Of a stretch of 64,000 nucleotides of DNA, positions 52,700 through 62,588 are shown in pieces. The translations under genes were made by a program, and so were the position numbers. The notes beneath the pieces are model-generated. The model was not told the origin of the DNA. It searched no databases and saw nothing but the letters and a program-made list of their open reading frames with translations. Source of the DNA: Sapria himalayana (Eukaryota; Streptophyta; Magnoliopsida; Malpighiales; Rafflesiaceae); the NCBI GenBank assembly GCA_029783825.1, contig JAREIK010000748.1, positions 547,999 to 611,998 on the forward strand. Direction: 5' to 3'. Every line of letters starts with the position of its first letter. The stretch's first letter is position 1.

Positions 52700-53010
52700 G
52701 TAACATAATGGTTATATAACATAACATAATGTAACATGACTTAATTTAATATAATGTAATGGAACACAACATAACACAATAATTATGTAAGATAACATAA
52801 TGCAATATAACTTAACAATATAATATAATATAATAAAACAATAACATATCATAACATAACATAATGTATCAAAACATAATGTGATGGTTACATGGTGTAA
52901 CATCATGGCTATGCAAAGTCATGTCACACCATCCATGGTTATATAATGTAAGGTAATGGGTATGTAACATACTGTGATAAAATGGTTATGTTAAGAAAGA
53001 TAACATAACA
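52700..53010. repeat. Degenerate ATAAC-derived array, segment 5 (right end)
   Basis: The last ~300 bp of the array. It aligns with 46,500-46,810 (AAAACATAATGTGATGG, CATCATGG, TCATGTCACA, AGAAAGATAA). After 53,010 the sequence becomes ordinary AT-rich DNA. Confidence 0.8.
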
Positions 53011-53300
53011 TAATATAAAAAAATGAAATTCATTATTTATTAAATTAAACACAGCAAAATTTAAACTAACTTTAATAATAAATTAAATTTAAAGTATATT
53101 GAATTTTAATTAAGCTAAATTTCCAAACTAATTTAAAAATCCCAATATACCCAACCCTAAAAACCTAATAATTGTTTATCTAAAAGTCATATGATAAAGT
53201 TTCTCATTAATGGATACTTCTAGTGCTATGATATTTTATATGAATGTATGAATTCTTATCTTGAATAGCAATCCTTATTATTGATGCAAGATAAAAAAAT
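53011..53300. other. AT-rich spacer, nothing recognised
   Basis: No frame, repeat or terminal structure could be supported between the array end and the inverted-repeat element at 53,301. Confidence 0.4.
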
Positions 53301-53374
53301 GGGAGATTTATATTTTGGTGCATGAAACATAAAATACTTGAATTTGATGTACCAAACTTTTGATAATTTAAAAA

Positions 53375-54536
53375 TGAAGAATTATGTTTTGGGGTGATCC
53401 ATCATAAATATTTAATAATTTGAAACTGATATTTTAAAGTTTGAAAAAAAGTTATCAAAATAAAAAAAAAAAAAAATTTGGGGCATTCTATTATGTTTAT
53501 GCTAAAATGACCTTCATTAAATCACTAAAACCTTTCCTCTCTTTCATCGGTCATCGCCTAGCCCTCTCCCATCAACCCTCGCCTCGCCCTCTACCATCGG
53601 CCCCCTCACTAACTCACCCTCACTCTTCTCCTTGAGCTTGAAGATGAGCTGTTGGAGCTCATCGTCGAGCTCAATGGAGCTCGTCAATTAGCTCCAGGAG
53701 CTGTATGTCGAGCTCGATGGAGCTCGACGATGAGTTCATGGAGCTCGAAGACAAGTCCTTCAAGCTCGATCGAGCTCGTCGTCGAGCTATATAAAGCTCA
53801 TCATAAAGTTCTAGGAGCTCTTCGTCGAGCTCGATGGACCTCTTCATTGAGCTCTAGGAGCTCATTGTCGAGCTCGATGAGCGAGTCTTCGAGCTCCATC
53901 TAGCTTGACTACGAGTTCGTGGAGCTCGAAGACAAGTCCTTCGAGCTTCATCAAGCTCATCAAACTCATCTTTAAGCTCTATCGAGCTCGTCTTGAGCTC
54001 CAGGAGCTCGTCATCGAGCTCTAGGAGCTCGAAGACGAGCCCTTCAGAGCTCCATCGAGCTCATTTTCAAGCTCCAAGAGTTCGTCGTCAAGCTCTAGGA
54101 GCTCGAAGACGAGCCCTTCGAGCTCCTTCGAGCTCGACGGGCGAGACTTTGAGCTCTATCAATCTCGAAGAAGAGCTCCTGGAGCTCGACGATGAGCTTG
54201 AAGAAGAGCTCCAAAAGATGGAGAAGGACGAGATCGAGGCAAGGAGTGATGGAAGAGGGCAGAGGGCGTGGTGAGGGCCAATGTTAGAGGGCAAGGCGAG
54301 GGCCGATGTTAGAGGCCGAGGCGAGGTCTGATATAATAGTGTAAAGGTTTTATTTAAAATTAATTAGTGTGCCTAAATATTAGTTTAGTGATTTAATGAA
54401 GGACATTTTAGTATAAACGTAATAAAGTACCCCAAATTTCAATATTTTTTTGATTTTGATGTTTTTTTCAAATTTTAAATTATTAGTTTCAAAATCTTAA
54501 ATATTTCTGGGGAAGCACCCCAGGACATAATTCCCC
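53375..54536. mobile_element. Foldback-like element with GAGCTC core, nested in the left arm of family X copy 1
   Basis: The outer arms (about 53,375-53,545 and 54,370-54,536) are inverted copies; shared words are GAATTATGT, TGGGGTG, TTTGAAAAAAA, AAATTTGGGG, ACTAAAATG and CCTTCATTAAATCACTAAA. Inside them, inverted tandem blocks of an ATCGGCCCTCGCCTCGCCCT-like 26-bp motif face each other (53,548-53,625 and 54,250-54,335). The centre is a GAGCTC minisatellite. Flanking TTTAAAAAT and AAAAAAAAT suggest a 9-bp duplication, although low complexity weakens that. Long inverted arms made of short sub-repeats are the known hallmark of foldback transposons. A Mutator-like carrier of captured sequence is the alternative. 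No transposase. Confidence 0.7.
53632..54215. repeat. GAGCTC-rich minisatellite
   Basis: By hand count about 28 GAGCTC palindromes occur in under 600 bp, spaced by short GTCGTC, GATG or GAAGACGAGCCCTTC-like spacers. One frame reads as an acidic Glu-Leu repeat (for example LELEDELLELIVEL at about 53,636 and EEELLELDDELEEELQK near 54,165) that would suit a coiled coil. Other frames give Ser-rich strings. Composition (GC-rich) contrasts sharply with the AT-rich surroundings. The region may descend from a captured coding fragment, but no gene can be named and frames change along the repeat. Confidence 0.85.
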
Positions 54537-55171
54537 CATAAAAAAAATTGCACCAAATTCAAAAATAATTATGTTTTGGTGTACTAAAATTCACCAACCC
54601 AATTTTGCCCATCTAAATTAAAAAATAAAATTAAAATAAATTTAATTAATATGAAACTTAGTGATGGAAATCAGGAAACATAATTATACATAAATATATC
54701 TACATATATTTATGTATACTTATATATATGTAACATTTATTTTGTATTTATATTTAAGTATTTCAATATGTTATTTCAATATGTTATTTAAGTATTTCAA
54801 TATGTTCTTTGATAAAATAAACTTATATATTTAAGTATTTATGTATACTTACATATATTTATGTATACTTATATATATGTAATAAACTTGGTTAAGGGGA
54901 TGTCATGACATTGGTTCCAATCCCATTGATGACAATTTGGAACATAATTTTGTTTATCACTTTCTGTCATTAGGTTTCATATTTATTTAGTCTAATTTTA
55001 TTTTGTATTGTTAATTTTGGAGGGCAAAATCGTGTTGATGAATTTTAGTGTACCAAAACTTAATTATAATAGAATTTGGTACATTTTTTTAATTATCAAG
55101 AGTTTGATACAACAAAATCAAATATTTTGTGTTTGGTGCTCCAATACATAAATCTCCCATTAAAATTATCA

Positions 55172-55399
55172 TCTACTTTTAATTTGAAGATATAATGGTA
55201 GGTTACATTATCTAGTCCACATCAAAAATCCCTTTGGGATTTTTGATTTTTTTTATAAAAGGAGGTTCCTCCTTTGAAATGCATCACAATCTCAATTACT
55301 TTTTAGCTTTTATTTCTTTTATTGTATTATTTATTTTATTATTTTAAGGGTTGAATTTTCAAATTTTAAATTATTGTTATGGATTCTATTTTTATAATA
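55172..55399 (+). repeat. 5' LTR of the copia element
   Basis: About 228 bp, aligned with 59,536-59,811. It contains TATAAAAGGAGG near 55,253, a good TATA-box candidate for the element promoter, present in both LTRs. The inner end is near 55,399 (TTTTTATAATA, partner TTTTTATTACA). The expected tRNA-Met primer site just after it is not well preserved. Confidence 0.75.
55253..55264 (+). promoter_or_regulatory. TATA-box candidate in copia LTR
   Basis: TATAAAAGGAGG occurs here and again at about 59,631 in the 3' LTR. A TATAAA box about 150 bp from the LTR inner end is the expected promoter position; conservation in both LTRs supports it. Confidence 0.5.
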
Positions 55400-55689
55400 G
55401 TGATATTGGAGGTGGGGTTTAGATAGTAACTTTTGTGGTTAATGCATGTCTAAGAAAGTTTTGTCAAAAGGGTGATAAGAGCCACAAGGTCTTTGGTTTT
55501 TAAAAGAGTAGTGCACCTCGCCACTTATCTGGGAACTTTTTTGGTGCTTTGACAAAAATAATTGTTATTATTCTTAGTTACTATTCACTATAAGAGTGAA
55601 ATAAATAGCAGCAAAATTTGAAATAGAAAATTTCAATGAGAGTAATTTTTTATAATGAAAAATGAAAATTAAGGCAATTTTAAGAAATG

Positions 55690-56345
55690 ATAGATGCAAT
55701 TGGAAAAGAGCCCGCCAAATTTCCTAAAGATAAGTGGAATGAGATAAATGGTAATGCAATTGTTGATCTGTATTTGTCACTAACTAGTGAAGTATTGTCG
55801 AGTGTGGCAAAAAAGAATATAACAACAAAAATTGGGATACTCTCACAAGATTATACGAGGTGAAGTTATTTCACAACAAAATCTTCTTAAAGGGAAGACT
55901 TTATACTTTTTGAATGATGGAATTTATTATGATAATTAATCATATCAACACTTTGAATACTTTAATTTCTCAACTTACTATGTTGGGTCATAAAATAGAA
56001 GAAAATAAATGTGCTGAGATTTTACTTCAAAGTTTATATAATTCGTATGATTAACTCATCATTAATCTGACGTATAGTATTCCAGTAGATAGGTTAAATC
56101 TTCAATAATATTATCTCTGTCATCTTAGAAGAGGAAAGAAGATGCACAAATAAGGAGGATAGAAATGCAAATGCATGGAAAGTAGATGCCTTAACAGTGA
56201 TATGATGGAGATCAATGGAGCATAGCTTCAATGGGAGTTAGAATTATTGTAGATTACAATCAAGAAGTAATAAAAATATTAAATGATATAACTATGGCAA
56301 GAAATGCCACTTCAAAAAATATTATTGATTTAAGAAAATGAGTGG
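55690..56345 (+). pseudogene. Copia gag with zinc knuckle, broken
   Basis: From about 55,690 the sequence reads KEPAKFPKDKWNEINGNAI, then DLYLSLTSEVLSSVAKKN, the N-terminal Gag region of Ty1/copia (UBN2-type). Stops follow. The segment HKIEENKCAEILLQSLYNSYD (about 55,990-56,053) matches the later Gag core. A zinc knuckle remnant with CYNYGKKCHFKK at about 56,283-56,318 has lost the second Cys ligand (now Tyr). Gag would form the particle and bind element RNA. Confidence 0.75.
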
Positions 56346-56454
56346 AAATGATGAGTTATCAAATACTCAAGTGAATATTACAAGTATCAATATTGATGAC
56401 AACATCTTATATAGTAAGGTTAGAATGATAGTTGAAAGAAAAAAGTAGTTTGGT

Positions 56455-56802
56455 GATATGTGGTTCATATAATAATGAGCTTCATGGCACATGGCATCTC
56501 AAAGAGATTAGTTTCATAGATATGAACCAATCTCGGGAGGTTCTATGCACATGGATGATGATCATGCTTTGAAGATTTTTGGAATCAATATTATCAAAAT
56601 AAAAATGTTTGATGATATGGTTCGTACTGTTCAAGAGGTATTACATGTGATGAACTTGAAGAAATATCTATTATCTTTAGGACAAATAGATAGTCTTGGA
56701 TATAAAACTCATATTGAGAATGTAATGATAAAGATTGTGAGAGGTGAACTTGTGGTTATGAGGGGAGAAAAGATCATGAAAAATTTATTCATGCTTAAAT
56801 GA
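56455..56802 (+). pseudogene. Copia protease and pre-integrase region
   Basis: Protease begins near 56,455 with a decayed DMWF... start; the catalytic Asp-Ser-Gly is destroyed by two stops. HMASQRD and RYEPISGGSMHMDD follow. A clean frame (56,545-56,802) continues with KIKMFDDMVRTVQEVLHV and LKKYLLSLGQIDSLGYK, the segment that ends protease and leads to integrase in this family. Confidence 0.8.
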
Positions 56803-56859
56803 GACATAGTACAAGAAGTTGATGCAAGTGTTACATCAATTAGCAAAGAAGAAGAATAA

Positions 56860-57721
56860 AAAATGATATGATATCTTAAACTAGGCTACATATCATAACA
56901 AGATTTGAAGGTTCTCTATAACAAAAATCTACTTCCAATGCTCAAATAAGTAAATTTACCTATTTATGAGCATTGTGTCATAAGTAAGCAGAATAGATTG
57001 ACATTTTGTATGTTAATTATAAGAAGTAAATGTATTCTAGACTTGATACATTCTGATGTATGGGAATCATAAGAGATGTCACAAGGGTGAGAAAAATATG
57101 TTGTATCTTTCTATGATGATTACTCAAATAGATGTTAAGTATATCCAACAAGAAGAAATCAGGCATTTTTCCAATTTTTAAAGACTTCAAAGCATGGGTA
57201 AAACTTGAATCTGGGAAAATGATTAAGTATTTATGGATAGATAATGAAAGATATTATATAGATGGTGAGTTTATTCCTTTTTGTTAGAAAGAATGTATAA
57301 AATGATAGTTCATAGTCACATACACACCACAACAAAATGGAGTAGCACAATAGTTGAACATTATTCTTATAGAATAGATGATAATAATGTTAAGGACTGC
57401 AAGTCACTCAACTCTTATTTGGCAGAAGCAGCCAGAACTGTTTGTTATGTGATAAATCAGTCACCATCAACTATGCTTGATTTGGAGACACCAATAGAGA
57501 TGTGGACTGGTAAGCCAGTAGATTACTGTATTTTATACTTTTTTAGATATTTTGTATATGTGATGTATAACACCCATGAGAGAATAAAGTTGGATCCAAA
57601 ATCTAGAAAGTTTATATTCTTAGGGTATGCTGAAGGAGTGAAGGAGTATCGCCCGTGGGAGCTCACTACCTATACGGTAATTATCAATAGAGATGTAATC
57701 TTTGTAGATAATCAACTATAA
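56860..57721 (+). pseudogene. Copia integrase
   Basis: The zinc-binding part is recognisable by HCVISKQNRLTF (about 56,974-57,009) and the core by LDLIHSDVW (first catalytic Asp, about 57,043) and YVVSFYDDYS (second Asp, about 57,100-57,130), with stops around them. The open C-terminal part (57,281-57,721) has SYLAEAARTVCYVINQSP, then the FVYVMYNTHERIKLDPKSRK and FIFLGYAEGVKEYRPW region typical of copia integrases. It would insert element DNA into the genome. Broken. Confidence 0.83.
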
Positions 57722-57989
57722 ATACTTGATGATAATGATATCACATTAAAAAAAAAGTTTTAGAAACTATCACTATGCAAGTAGAAAATAATTAGAAACA
57801 AGTTGTTATTATATCTATGGAGGAAGAACATGAGTATGAAGCATAAGTGCAAGTCAAGTCTAAGGCTCAAGAAGTTAGTCAGCCAACACATGATAGAAAG
57901 CCACCAGCTTGGCATCCAAAGTATGTTACGAATAGCAATATTACATAATATCTTCTAACATAGGATGAAGAACCTTTAATATTTCATGA

Positions 57990-58720
57990 AACTTAAAATA
58001 GTTTAGGTGCATCTCTGTGGATGACAACAATGGAGAAAGAAATTGAAGCTATTTACATGAATAAGACTTGGAAGTTAGTATCATTAGCACTAGGATGAAA
58101 AGCCATTGGTAACAAATAAGTTTACATGATCAAGTGGGATAATAATGATCAAGTAGAATAATATCGTGTAAAATTAGTGGTAAAAGGATAAGCTCAGAAA
58201 GAATATATTGACTCCAATCAGATTTTTTTCCTGATGGTTCATATTACATCAATAAGAGTATTAATGACTCTATGTGTTATATTTTATTTATATTTAGAGT
58301 TGTTGGATGTTAGAACTGTATTTCTTCATAGAGAAATTGAAGAAGAAATTTATATGTTCTAGCTAGAAGGATATGCTAAAACTGGTAGAGAACTTAGTTT
58401 GTAAGTTGAATAAATCTATATACAGTCTAAAACAAGTACTGAGGTGCTAGTATAAGAGATTTGATTCCATCATCATTAGCCTTGGGTAAAATAGACTCTG
58501 TTTAGACCATTGTATGTACAATGATCTAAAATAATTTCATTATTCTATTATTGTATGTTAGATATGTTGGTAGCAGACCCGGATAAATGTTGAATCCAAG
58601 AATTGAAGGCATAGTTAGCTAGAGAGATTGATATGAAGGAAACTAGTAGACAGGATTCTAGGAATGCAAATTTACTAAGACAAAAATAACAAGAATATTT
58701 GGATTTCTCATAAAAACTAT
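57990..58720 (+). pseudogene. Copia reverse transcriptase
   Basis: Recognisable stretches are WMTTMEKEIEAIYMNKTW (RT leader, about 58,018), VHITSIRVLMTL, LLDVRTVFLHREIEEEIYM (family LDVKTAFLHGxLEEEIYM, containing the first catalytic Asp, about 58,300) and LEGYAKTGRE. At the YVDD active site (about 58,553-58,578) a small deletion shifts the frame and destroys the two Asp residues. Several stops. Dead enzyme. Confidence 0.8.
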
Positions 58721-58829
58721 ATTAACAAGATTTTATAATATTTCAACATGTAAGGTAGTAAGCTAATTACTATTGCTCTCAAGTTGAGTTCAAATTATCT
58801 TCAAGTATGTGTCCTAGCTGAGAAGAAGA

Positions 58830-59512
58830 GAGGAAGAAGATGTCTGGAGTACCATATGCATCACTAATGGGAAGATTTATATTTACAATGATTTGTACAA
58901 GACCATATATTGCACGAGCTATAAAAATGGATAGTCGATTCATAGCAAATCCTAGCATATAATATTAGAGTATTGTGAATAAGATTCTTAGACACATTAG
59001 AGGAACCTCAAATTCTACATTATGTTATGAATGTTCGGACCTTATTGTCAGAAGCTATATTGATGCAGACTATGCTCGGAATATTTATAATAGAAAGTCT
59101 ACAATGTCCTATATTTTTACTCTTGCTGGAGGAGTTATAAGTTGAGTTTCAAAGTTACTGTATATTGTATCTACTTCTATGATAGTAGTAGAGTATGTTG
59201 TAGCTACATAAGTTAATAAAGAGACAATCTGGTTGTAGATGCTATTGGAAGAGTTTGGACACAAACAAAATAAAGTTACTTTATTTTGTGATAGTCAGAG
59301 TGCTCTACACATTATAAGAAATCTAGTATTTCACTTGAAGACAAAATACATCAGAGTACAATATCATTTTATATGTGTGAAAGTTGAAGAAGAAAGTATG
59401 AATATACAAAATATTTAGAATGATGAGAACATATTAGATATTTTGACCAAACCGATCAACACTGACAAGTTTGAAAGGTGTGGAACTTCATGTGGCTTAG
59501 TAAGAATATAAG
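58830..59512 (+). pseudogene. Copia RNase H and C-terminal tail
   Basis: The sequence starts KKMSGVPYASLMGRFIFTMI and continues through SYIDADYARN (first RNase H Asp, about 59,055), RKSTMSYIFTLAGGVIS, LFCDSQSALHI (about 59,283) and the tail ENILDILTKPINTDKFERC (about 59,428-59,484). It ends at the stop near 59,511. These are standard copia landmarks in the right order with about seven in-frame stops. Confidence 0.83.
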
Positions 59513-59520
59513 CAAACATA

Positions 59521-59535
59521 GAAAAGTTAGAAAGG
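59521..59535 (+). promoter_or_regulatory. Polypurine tract of the copia element
   Basis: GAAAAGTTAGAAAGG directly precedes the 3' LTR, the expected position of the plus-strand primer. Confidence 0.6.
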
Positions 59536-59811
59536 TGATTTTTAACTGTAAGAAATGTAGTGATAGGGTTAGGTGAAACATCACCTAGCCCACCTTGGAA
59601 ATCCTTTTGGGATTTCTACTTTTTCTTCTATAAAAGGAGGTCCTCCCTCATTTTAAATACATCTCAATCCTAATTATCCTTTAGCTTATATTGCTTTCAT
59701 TATATTATTATTATTTTTTGTTCAAGGGTTGAATTTTCTAGTTTCAAAATAATATTCAAAGGTTTAATTTTCTATTTTCAAATTATTATTGCGGGTTCTA
59801 TTTTTATTACA
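59536..59811 (+). repeat. 3' LTR of the copia element
   Basis: It begins near TGATTTTTAACTG and ends TTTTTATTACA, about 276 bp, aligned with 55,172-55,399. It has a small internal duplication of the TTGAATTTTCTAGTTTCAAA / TTTAATTTTCTATTTTCAAA segment (59,730-59,785) that makes it longer than its partner. Confidence 0.78.
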
Positions 59812-60387
59812 GAAGTGTTGTGAGATATAATCAAGGAAGACTGATGTAAATTATGACATCAACCCTATAGACATATCATTATAAGAAACTAAAAAAAAGA
59901 ATAATCTAAAAGCTTTATTTATCTTGCAGCAAATATTCTTGATGAAGTTTATCTCAAGAATCTAAAAAATCAAAACAATGAAATAGGCTTGTCAAATCCT
60001 ACTAGAACTTGGTGGCCATCAAATTTTTTTAGTAATCAAGTTTTAATTTTATAAATAAGCTATAGGGAATATCAAAATTAAGGATTTATAGATTGTCCAA
60101 CTATTATTTGGCCTGAATGGACCATTGTGTTGGACTATAGATGGTCGCAATTGGATTCTAGTCATGCTATCCCAACATGTAGAAAAATTGAGATATCCTA
60201 GCATGACACATAGGCTCATTAAGTGATGTGAAATATATCGAGTCATGTGAGGTTGTGTTAGATGGGCTAGAAATTAGTATGATTCATTCTTGGTTAAGAC
60301 ACTCTAATGCTTGGTGAAAACCCAATTGGTGTCTTCTGTTTTTAGTGTAATTATTCACCATCATAACAAATAATAGAGTGAAGAAAA
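59812..60387. other. AT-rich spacer, no gene
   Basis: Short frames only. Some text (about 59,940-60,200) is of normal complexity but matches nothing I can name on either strand. Confidence 0.4.
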
Positions 60388-60395
60388 GTATCATC

Positions 60396-60728
60396 TAGGG
60401 GTCTCCAACTCCAACATGCCGTGTAAAGGAGGGTGGGCTAGAGCCAAGAGGTGGAAGACCCATGGCCCAGCTTGTTTACATGCAAGTTGGGAAAGTTTAG
60501 CGGGATGAACGAGCAAAAGCCAAAAAATAAATTTGAATCATGGAGGGGAAAGGATTTGAACCCCTTGCCTCACGTATAAAACAAAAAGCAACCACCATTT
60601 GGAAGCATATGTTATGATTTGGTGAAATATTTATATATAGTATTAATCTAAGATATACAGTCTGGTTGACAATCAATGGGTCACCTAACTTGGGTGGGTT
60701 AAGGGCAACATTTTTTTGGAGACCCCTA
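60396..60728. mobile_element. MITE of hAT type, 333 bp
   Basis: The left end TAGGGGTCTCCAA and the right end TTTGGAGACCCCTA are inverted copies. Flanks GTATCATC (60,388-60,395) and GCATCATC (60,729-60,736) form an 8-bp target duplication with one change. No coding capacity. The interior has GGATTTGAACCCCTTGCCTC, a phrase that also resembles part of a tRNA T-arm, but no tRNA fold fits. Moved, if ever, by a hAT transposase; the termini differ somewhat from the hAT element at 48,527. Confidence 0.82.
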
Positions 60729-61470
60729 GCATCATCTTATGAAGATTAATTATCACTCATGATTACCAATTAATAACTATTATCTCCGCTTATTTTTTTT
60801 TAAAAAATGAAAATCAAAAATTTAAATAAAAATAATAAAATTGAATCGGAATTAAAATGGCACAAAATGAAAGAATACAACTTGATAACTTTTTAATTAT
60901 AATTCAATGAATAAAAAAGCAAATTTATAATTTGTGAGATTTGTATTTTTGGTGCATCAAACACAAAATATTTGATTTTTGGTACATCAAACTTTTCATT
61001 ATTAAAAAAAGTATGTCAGGTTCTAATTAATTAAGTTTTGGTATACTAAAATTCATCAACCTAATTTTGCCTTCCGAAATTAAAAAATAAAATAAAATAA
61101 AATTGTATTAATTAAAAACTTAATGTTTTAAAGCAAAAAATCACATAATTCTAAAGAAATAGATATCGGTGGGATTCAAACTCTCGCCCTCCATATATAA
61201 AAACTTCAAGATAGCAATCAATCACATGGTTTTTATTGTACATATACCTAATCGAAATATTTATATACAAAAACAAAAGAAATGATATACATATATAAAA
61301 ATACATAAATATATGTAGTTATATAAACATATGTAAATTGACAAACAAACACATATATAAGTACGCACACATACATATAAACATATATGTAAAGATTTTA
61401 TACACACACACATATATAATTATACATAACTATATAAATATATTTATATATAATTATATATAAAATATTT

Positions 61471-61968
61471 TGTTGGGCAATCGTGCTTCCACGGGTAGTG
61501 AGATTAAGAAATAGAAAACAACAGAAAACACAGAAACAAGCAATATATATATCCCAATCTATAAGCATCCACGACAAAATCAAAACGAGAAATCAACACA
61601 TGAAATAACGTGGTTCGCTAGTCGCTCAGTACGACTAGCTACCTCCACCAGAAAATGCTTATGCGTTACAGATTAAAACCAAGAATAGAATGTCTTACCG
61701 TATGCAGCACGGAGCAGTCGCGAAATCGCGCAGAGAGAGGAGAAGAGATGATGAACAGTTCAAACGGGTCAAAAAACAGCCGCCCGAAAAATAAATTACA
61801 AATCATTTTATATGAAAAATAACCATCCGATTCATTTAACCGAAGAGGGTCAGATCATGGAACGGGTCAGGCTCTGCTCCAAAAATTTCGACCCGCTGAC
61901 CGGACAGTGGAACCTCTGTTATTGTGCTACTACTGCATCCCCGGGCTTTTAATATTTCATTTCCTACA
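61471..61968 (-). mobile_element. Possible solo LTR (copia-like) inside family X copy 2
   Basis: A block of normal-complexity sequence begins TGTTGGGCAA and ends TTTCCTACA, so TG...CA ends are present and the GC content rises sharply at its edges. The AACGTGGTTCGCTAGTCG text resembles a phrase common in plant LTRs. A 5-bp flanking duplication is not seen (TATTT versus CTTAC). It could instead be the original cargo of the inverted-repeat element. Strand is uncertain. Confidence 0.35.
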
Positions 61969-62093
61969 CTTACATGAAAATATTAAAACATATTATTAAG
62001 TAAAAAAACAAATTACATATACAACATATTTGATATATATACATATATATATATATACAATACATATAAACAACACACACACACATACTTATT

Positions 62094-62094
<1 letters not shown>

Positions 62095-62128
<34 letters not shown>

Positions 62129-62240
62129 ATATGTGTATTTACACACACACAAACACACACACACATATATATATATATAGTTATGTGTATAATTATATTT
62201 TTATATATATGCTTGTGTGTGTGTGTGTGTGTGTTTATAT
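62095..62240. repeat. Compound GT / CA / TA microsatellites
   Basis: (GT)n at 62,095-62,126, (CA)n at 62,140-62,164 running into (TA)n to 62,179, and (GT)n at 62,213-62,234. The facing GT and CA tracts can pair as a hairpin. Reading frames of Cys-Val and Thr-His repeats here are by-products. Confidence 0.93.
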
Positions 62241-62588
62241 ATCAACATATATTTATGTATATTTATATATGAATATTTCGATTTATAACAACAAAAGTAA
62301 AAACCATGTAACTGATTAATCATTTGTGATTTTTATAGTGAAGGGCATGGGTTCGAATTGCATATGTCCATTTTGTTGAATTATGTAGTTTCTTGATTTC
62401 TATCATAAATGTTTTAATTAATAAAATTTTATTTTATTTTTAGATTTCAGAGGGTAAAATATGTCTGATGAATTTTAGTATCCCAAAACTTAATTATTTT
62501 AGAATCTTATATTTTTGTTTTAATATGAAAAGTTTGGTGTACCAAAAATCAATTATTTTATGTTTTGTTCAAAAAACACAAATCTTCG

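Larger units (their letters stand above)
53301..55157. mobile_element. Inverted-repeat (MULE-like) DNA element, family X, copy 1
   Basis: The left end GGGAGATTTATATTTTGGTG (from 53,301) is the reverse complement of the right end (55,157 back to about 55,010), with matching text such as AAAATATTTGA, GTACCAAACTTTTGATAAT, TTGGTACACTAAAATTCA and AATTTTGCCC. The arms are about 150 bp. The left arm is itself split by the foldback-like element at 53,375-54,536 and resumes at 54,537-54,640. The interior (54,640-55,010) is AT-rich with TATATATGTAT repeats and has no transposase. Long arms fit Mutator-like non-autonomous elements, but a clean 9-bp target duplication is not seen. A second copy lies at 60,934-62,588. 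Confidence 0.72.
55172..59811 (+). mobile_element. Ty1/copia LTR retrotransposon, complete layout but degenerate
   Basis: LTRs lie at about 55,172-55,399 and 59,536-59,811; they share CCTTTGGGATTTTT/CCTTTTGGGATTTCT, TATAAAAGGAGGT, CATCTCAATC and GGTTCTATTTTTATTA. Between them, on the plus strand in order, are gag, protease, integrase, reverse transcriptase and RNase H, the copia order. A purine tract (GAAAAGTTAGAAAGG, 59,521-59,535) precedes the 3' LTR. Flanking duplication could not be confirmed. Every domain has stops or frameshifts. The outer ends of the LTRs are uncertain by about 15 bp. Confidence 0.85.
60934..62588. mobile_element. Inverted-repeat (MULE-like) DNA element, family X, copy 2
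   Basis: The left arm (about 60,934-61,110) and the right arm (about 62,420-62,588) are inverted copies of each other and are related to the arms of 53,301-55,157. Shared words are GAGATTTGTATTTTTGGTG, GATTTTTGGTACA, AATTAAGTTTTGG, ACTAAAATTCATCA and an AATTTTGCC(T/C)TC-like inner end. The interior has microsatellites and a possible solo LTR, and no transposase. The exact outer ends are uncertain by a few bases. Confidence 0.7.

Noticed and set aside
13395..53010. Array as an interstitial telomere tract (GTTATGG words recall the Allium telomere unit)
   Set aside because: The basic unit is clearly ATAAC, and the longer CTCGGTTATGGG unit or the usual TTTAGGG never appears in tandem.
13395..53010. 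Array as a CRISPR or other spaced-repeat locus
   Set aside because: No constant repeat separated by unique spacers. Variation is continuous mutation of one short word, and the context is plant nuclear.
53652..54294. Ser-rich and Glu-Leu frames in the GAGCTC region as a gene
   Set aside because: Frames open and close with the repeat, no single frame spans it, and the block lies between inverted arms of a mobile element.
60540..60620. tRNA-like phrase GGATTTGAACCCCTTGCCTC within the MITE
   Set aside because: Only a T-arm-like string is present; acceptor, D-arm and anticodon stems could not be built.
62030..62319. Cys-Val and Thr-His repeat frames
   Set aside because: Direct translation of GT/CA microsatellites.
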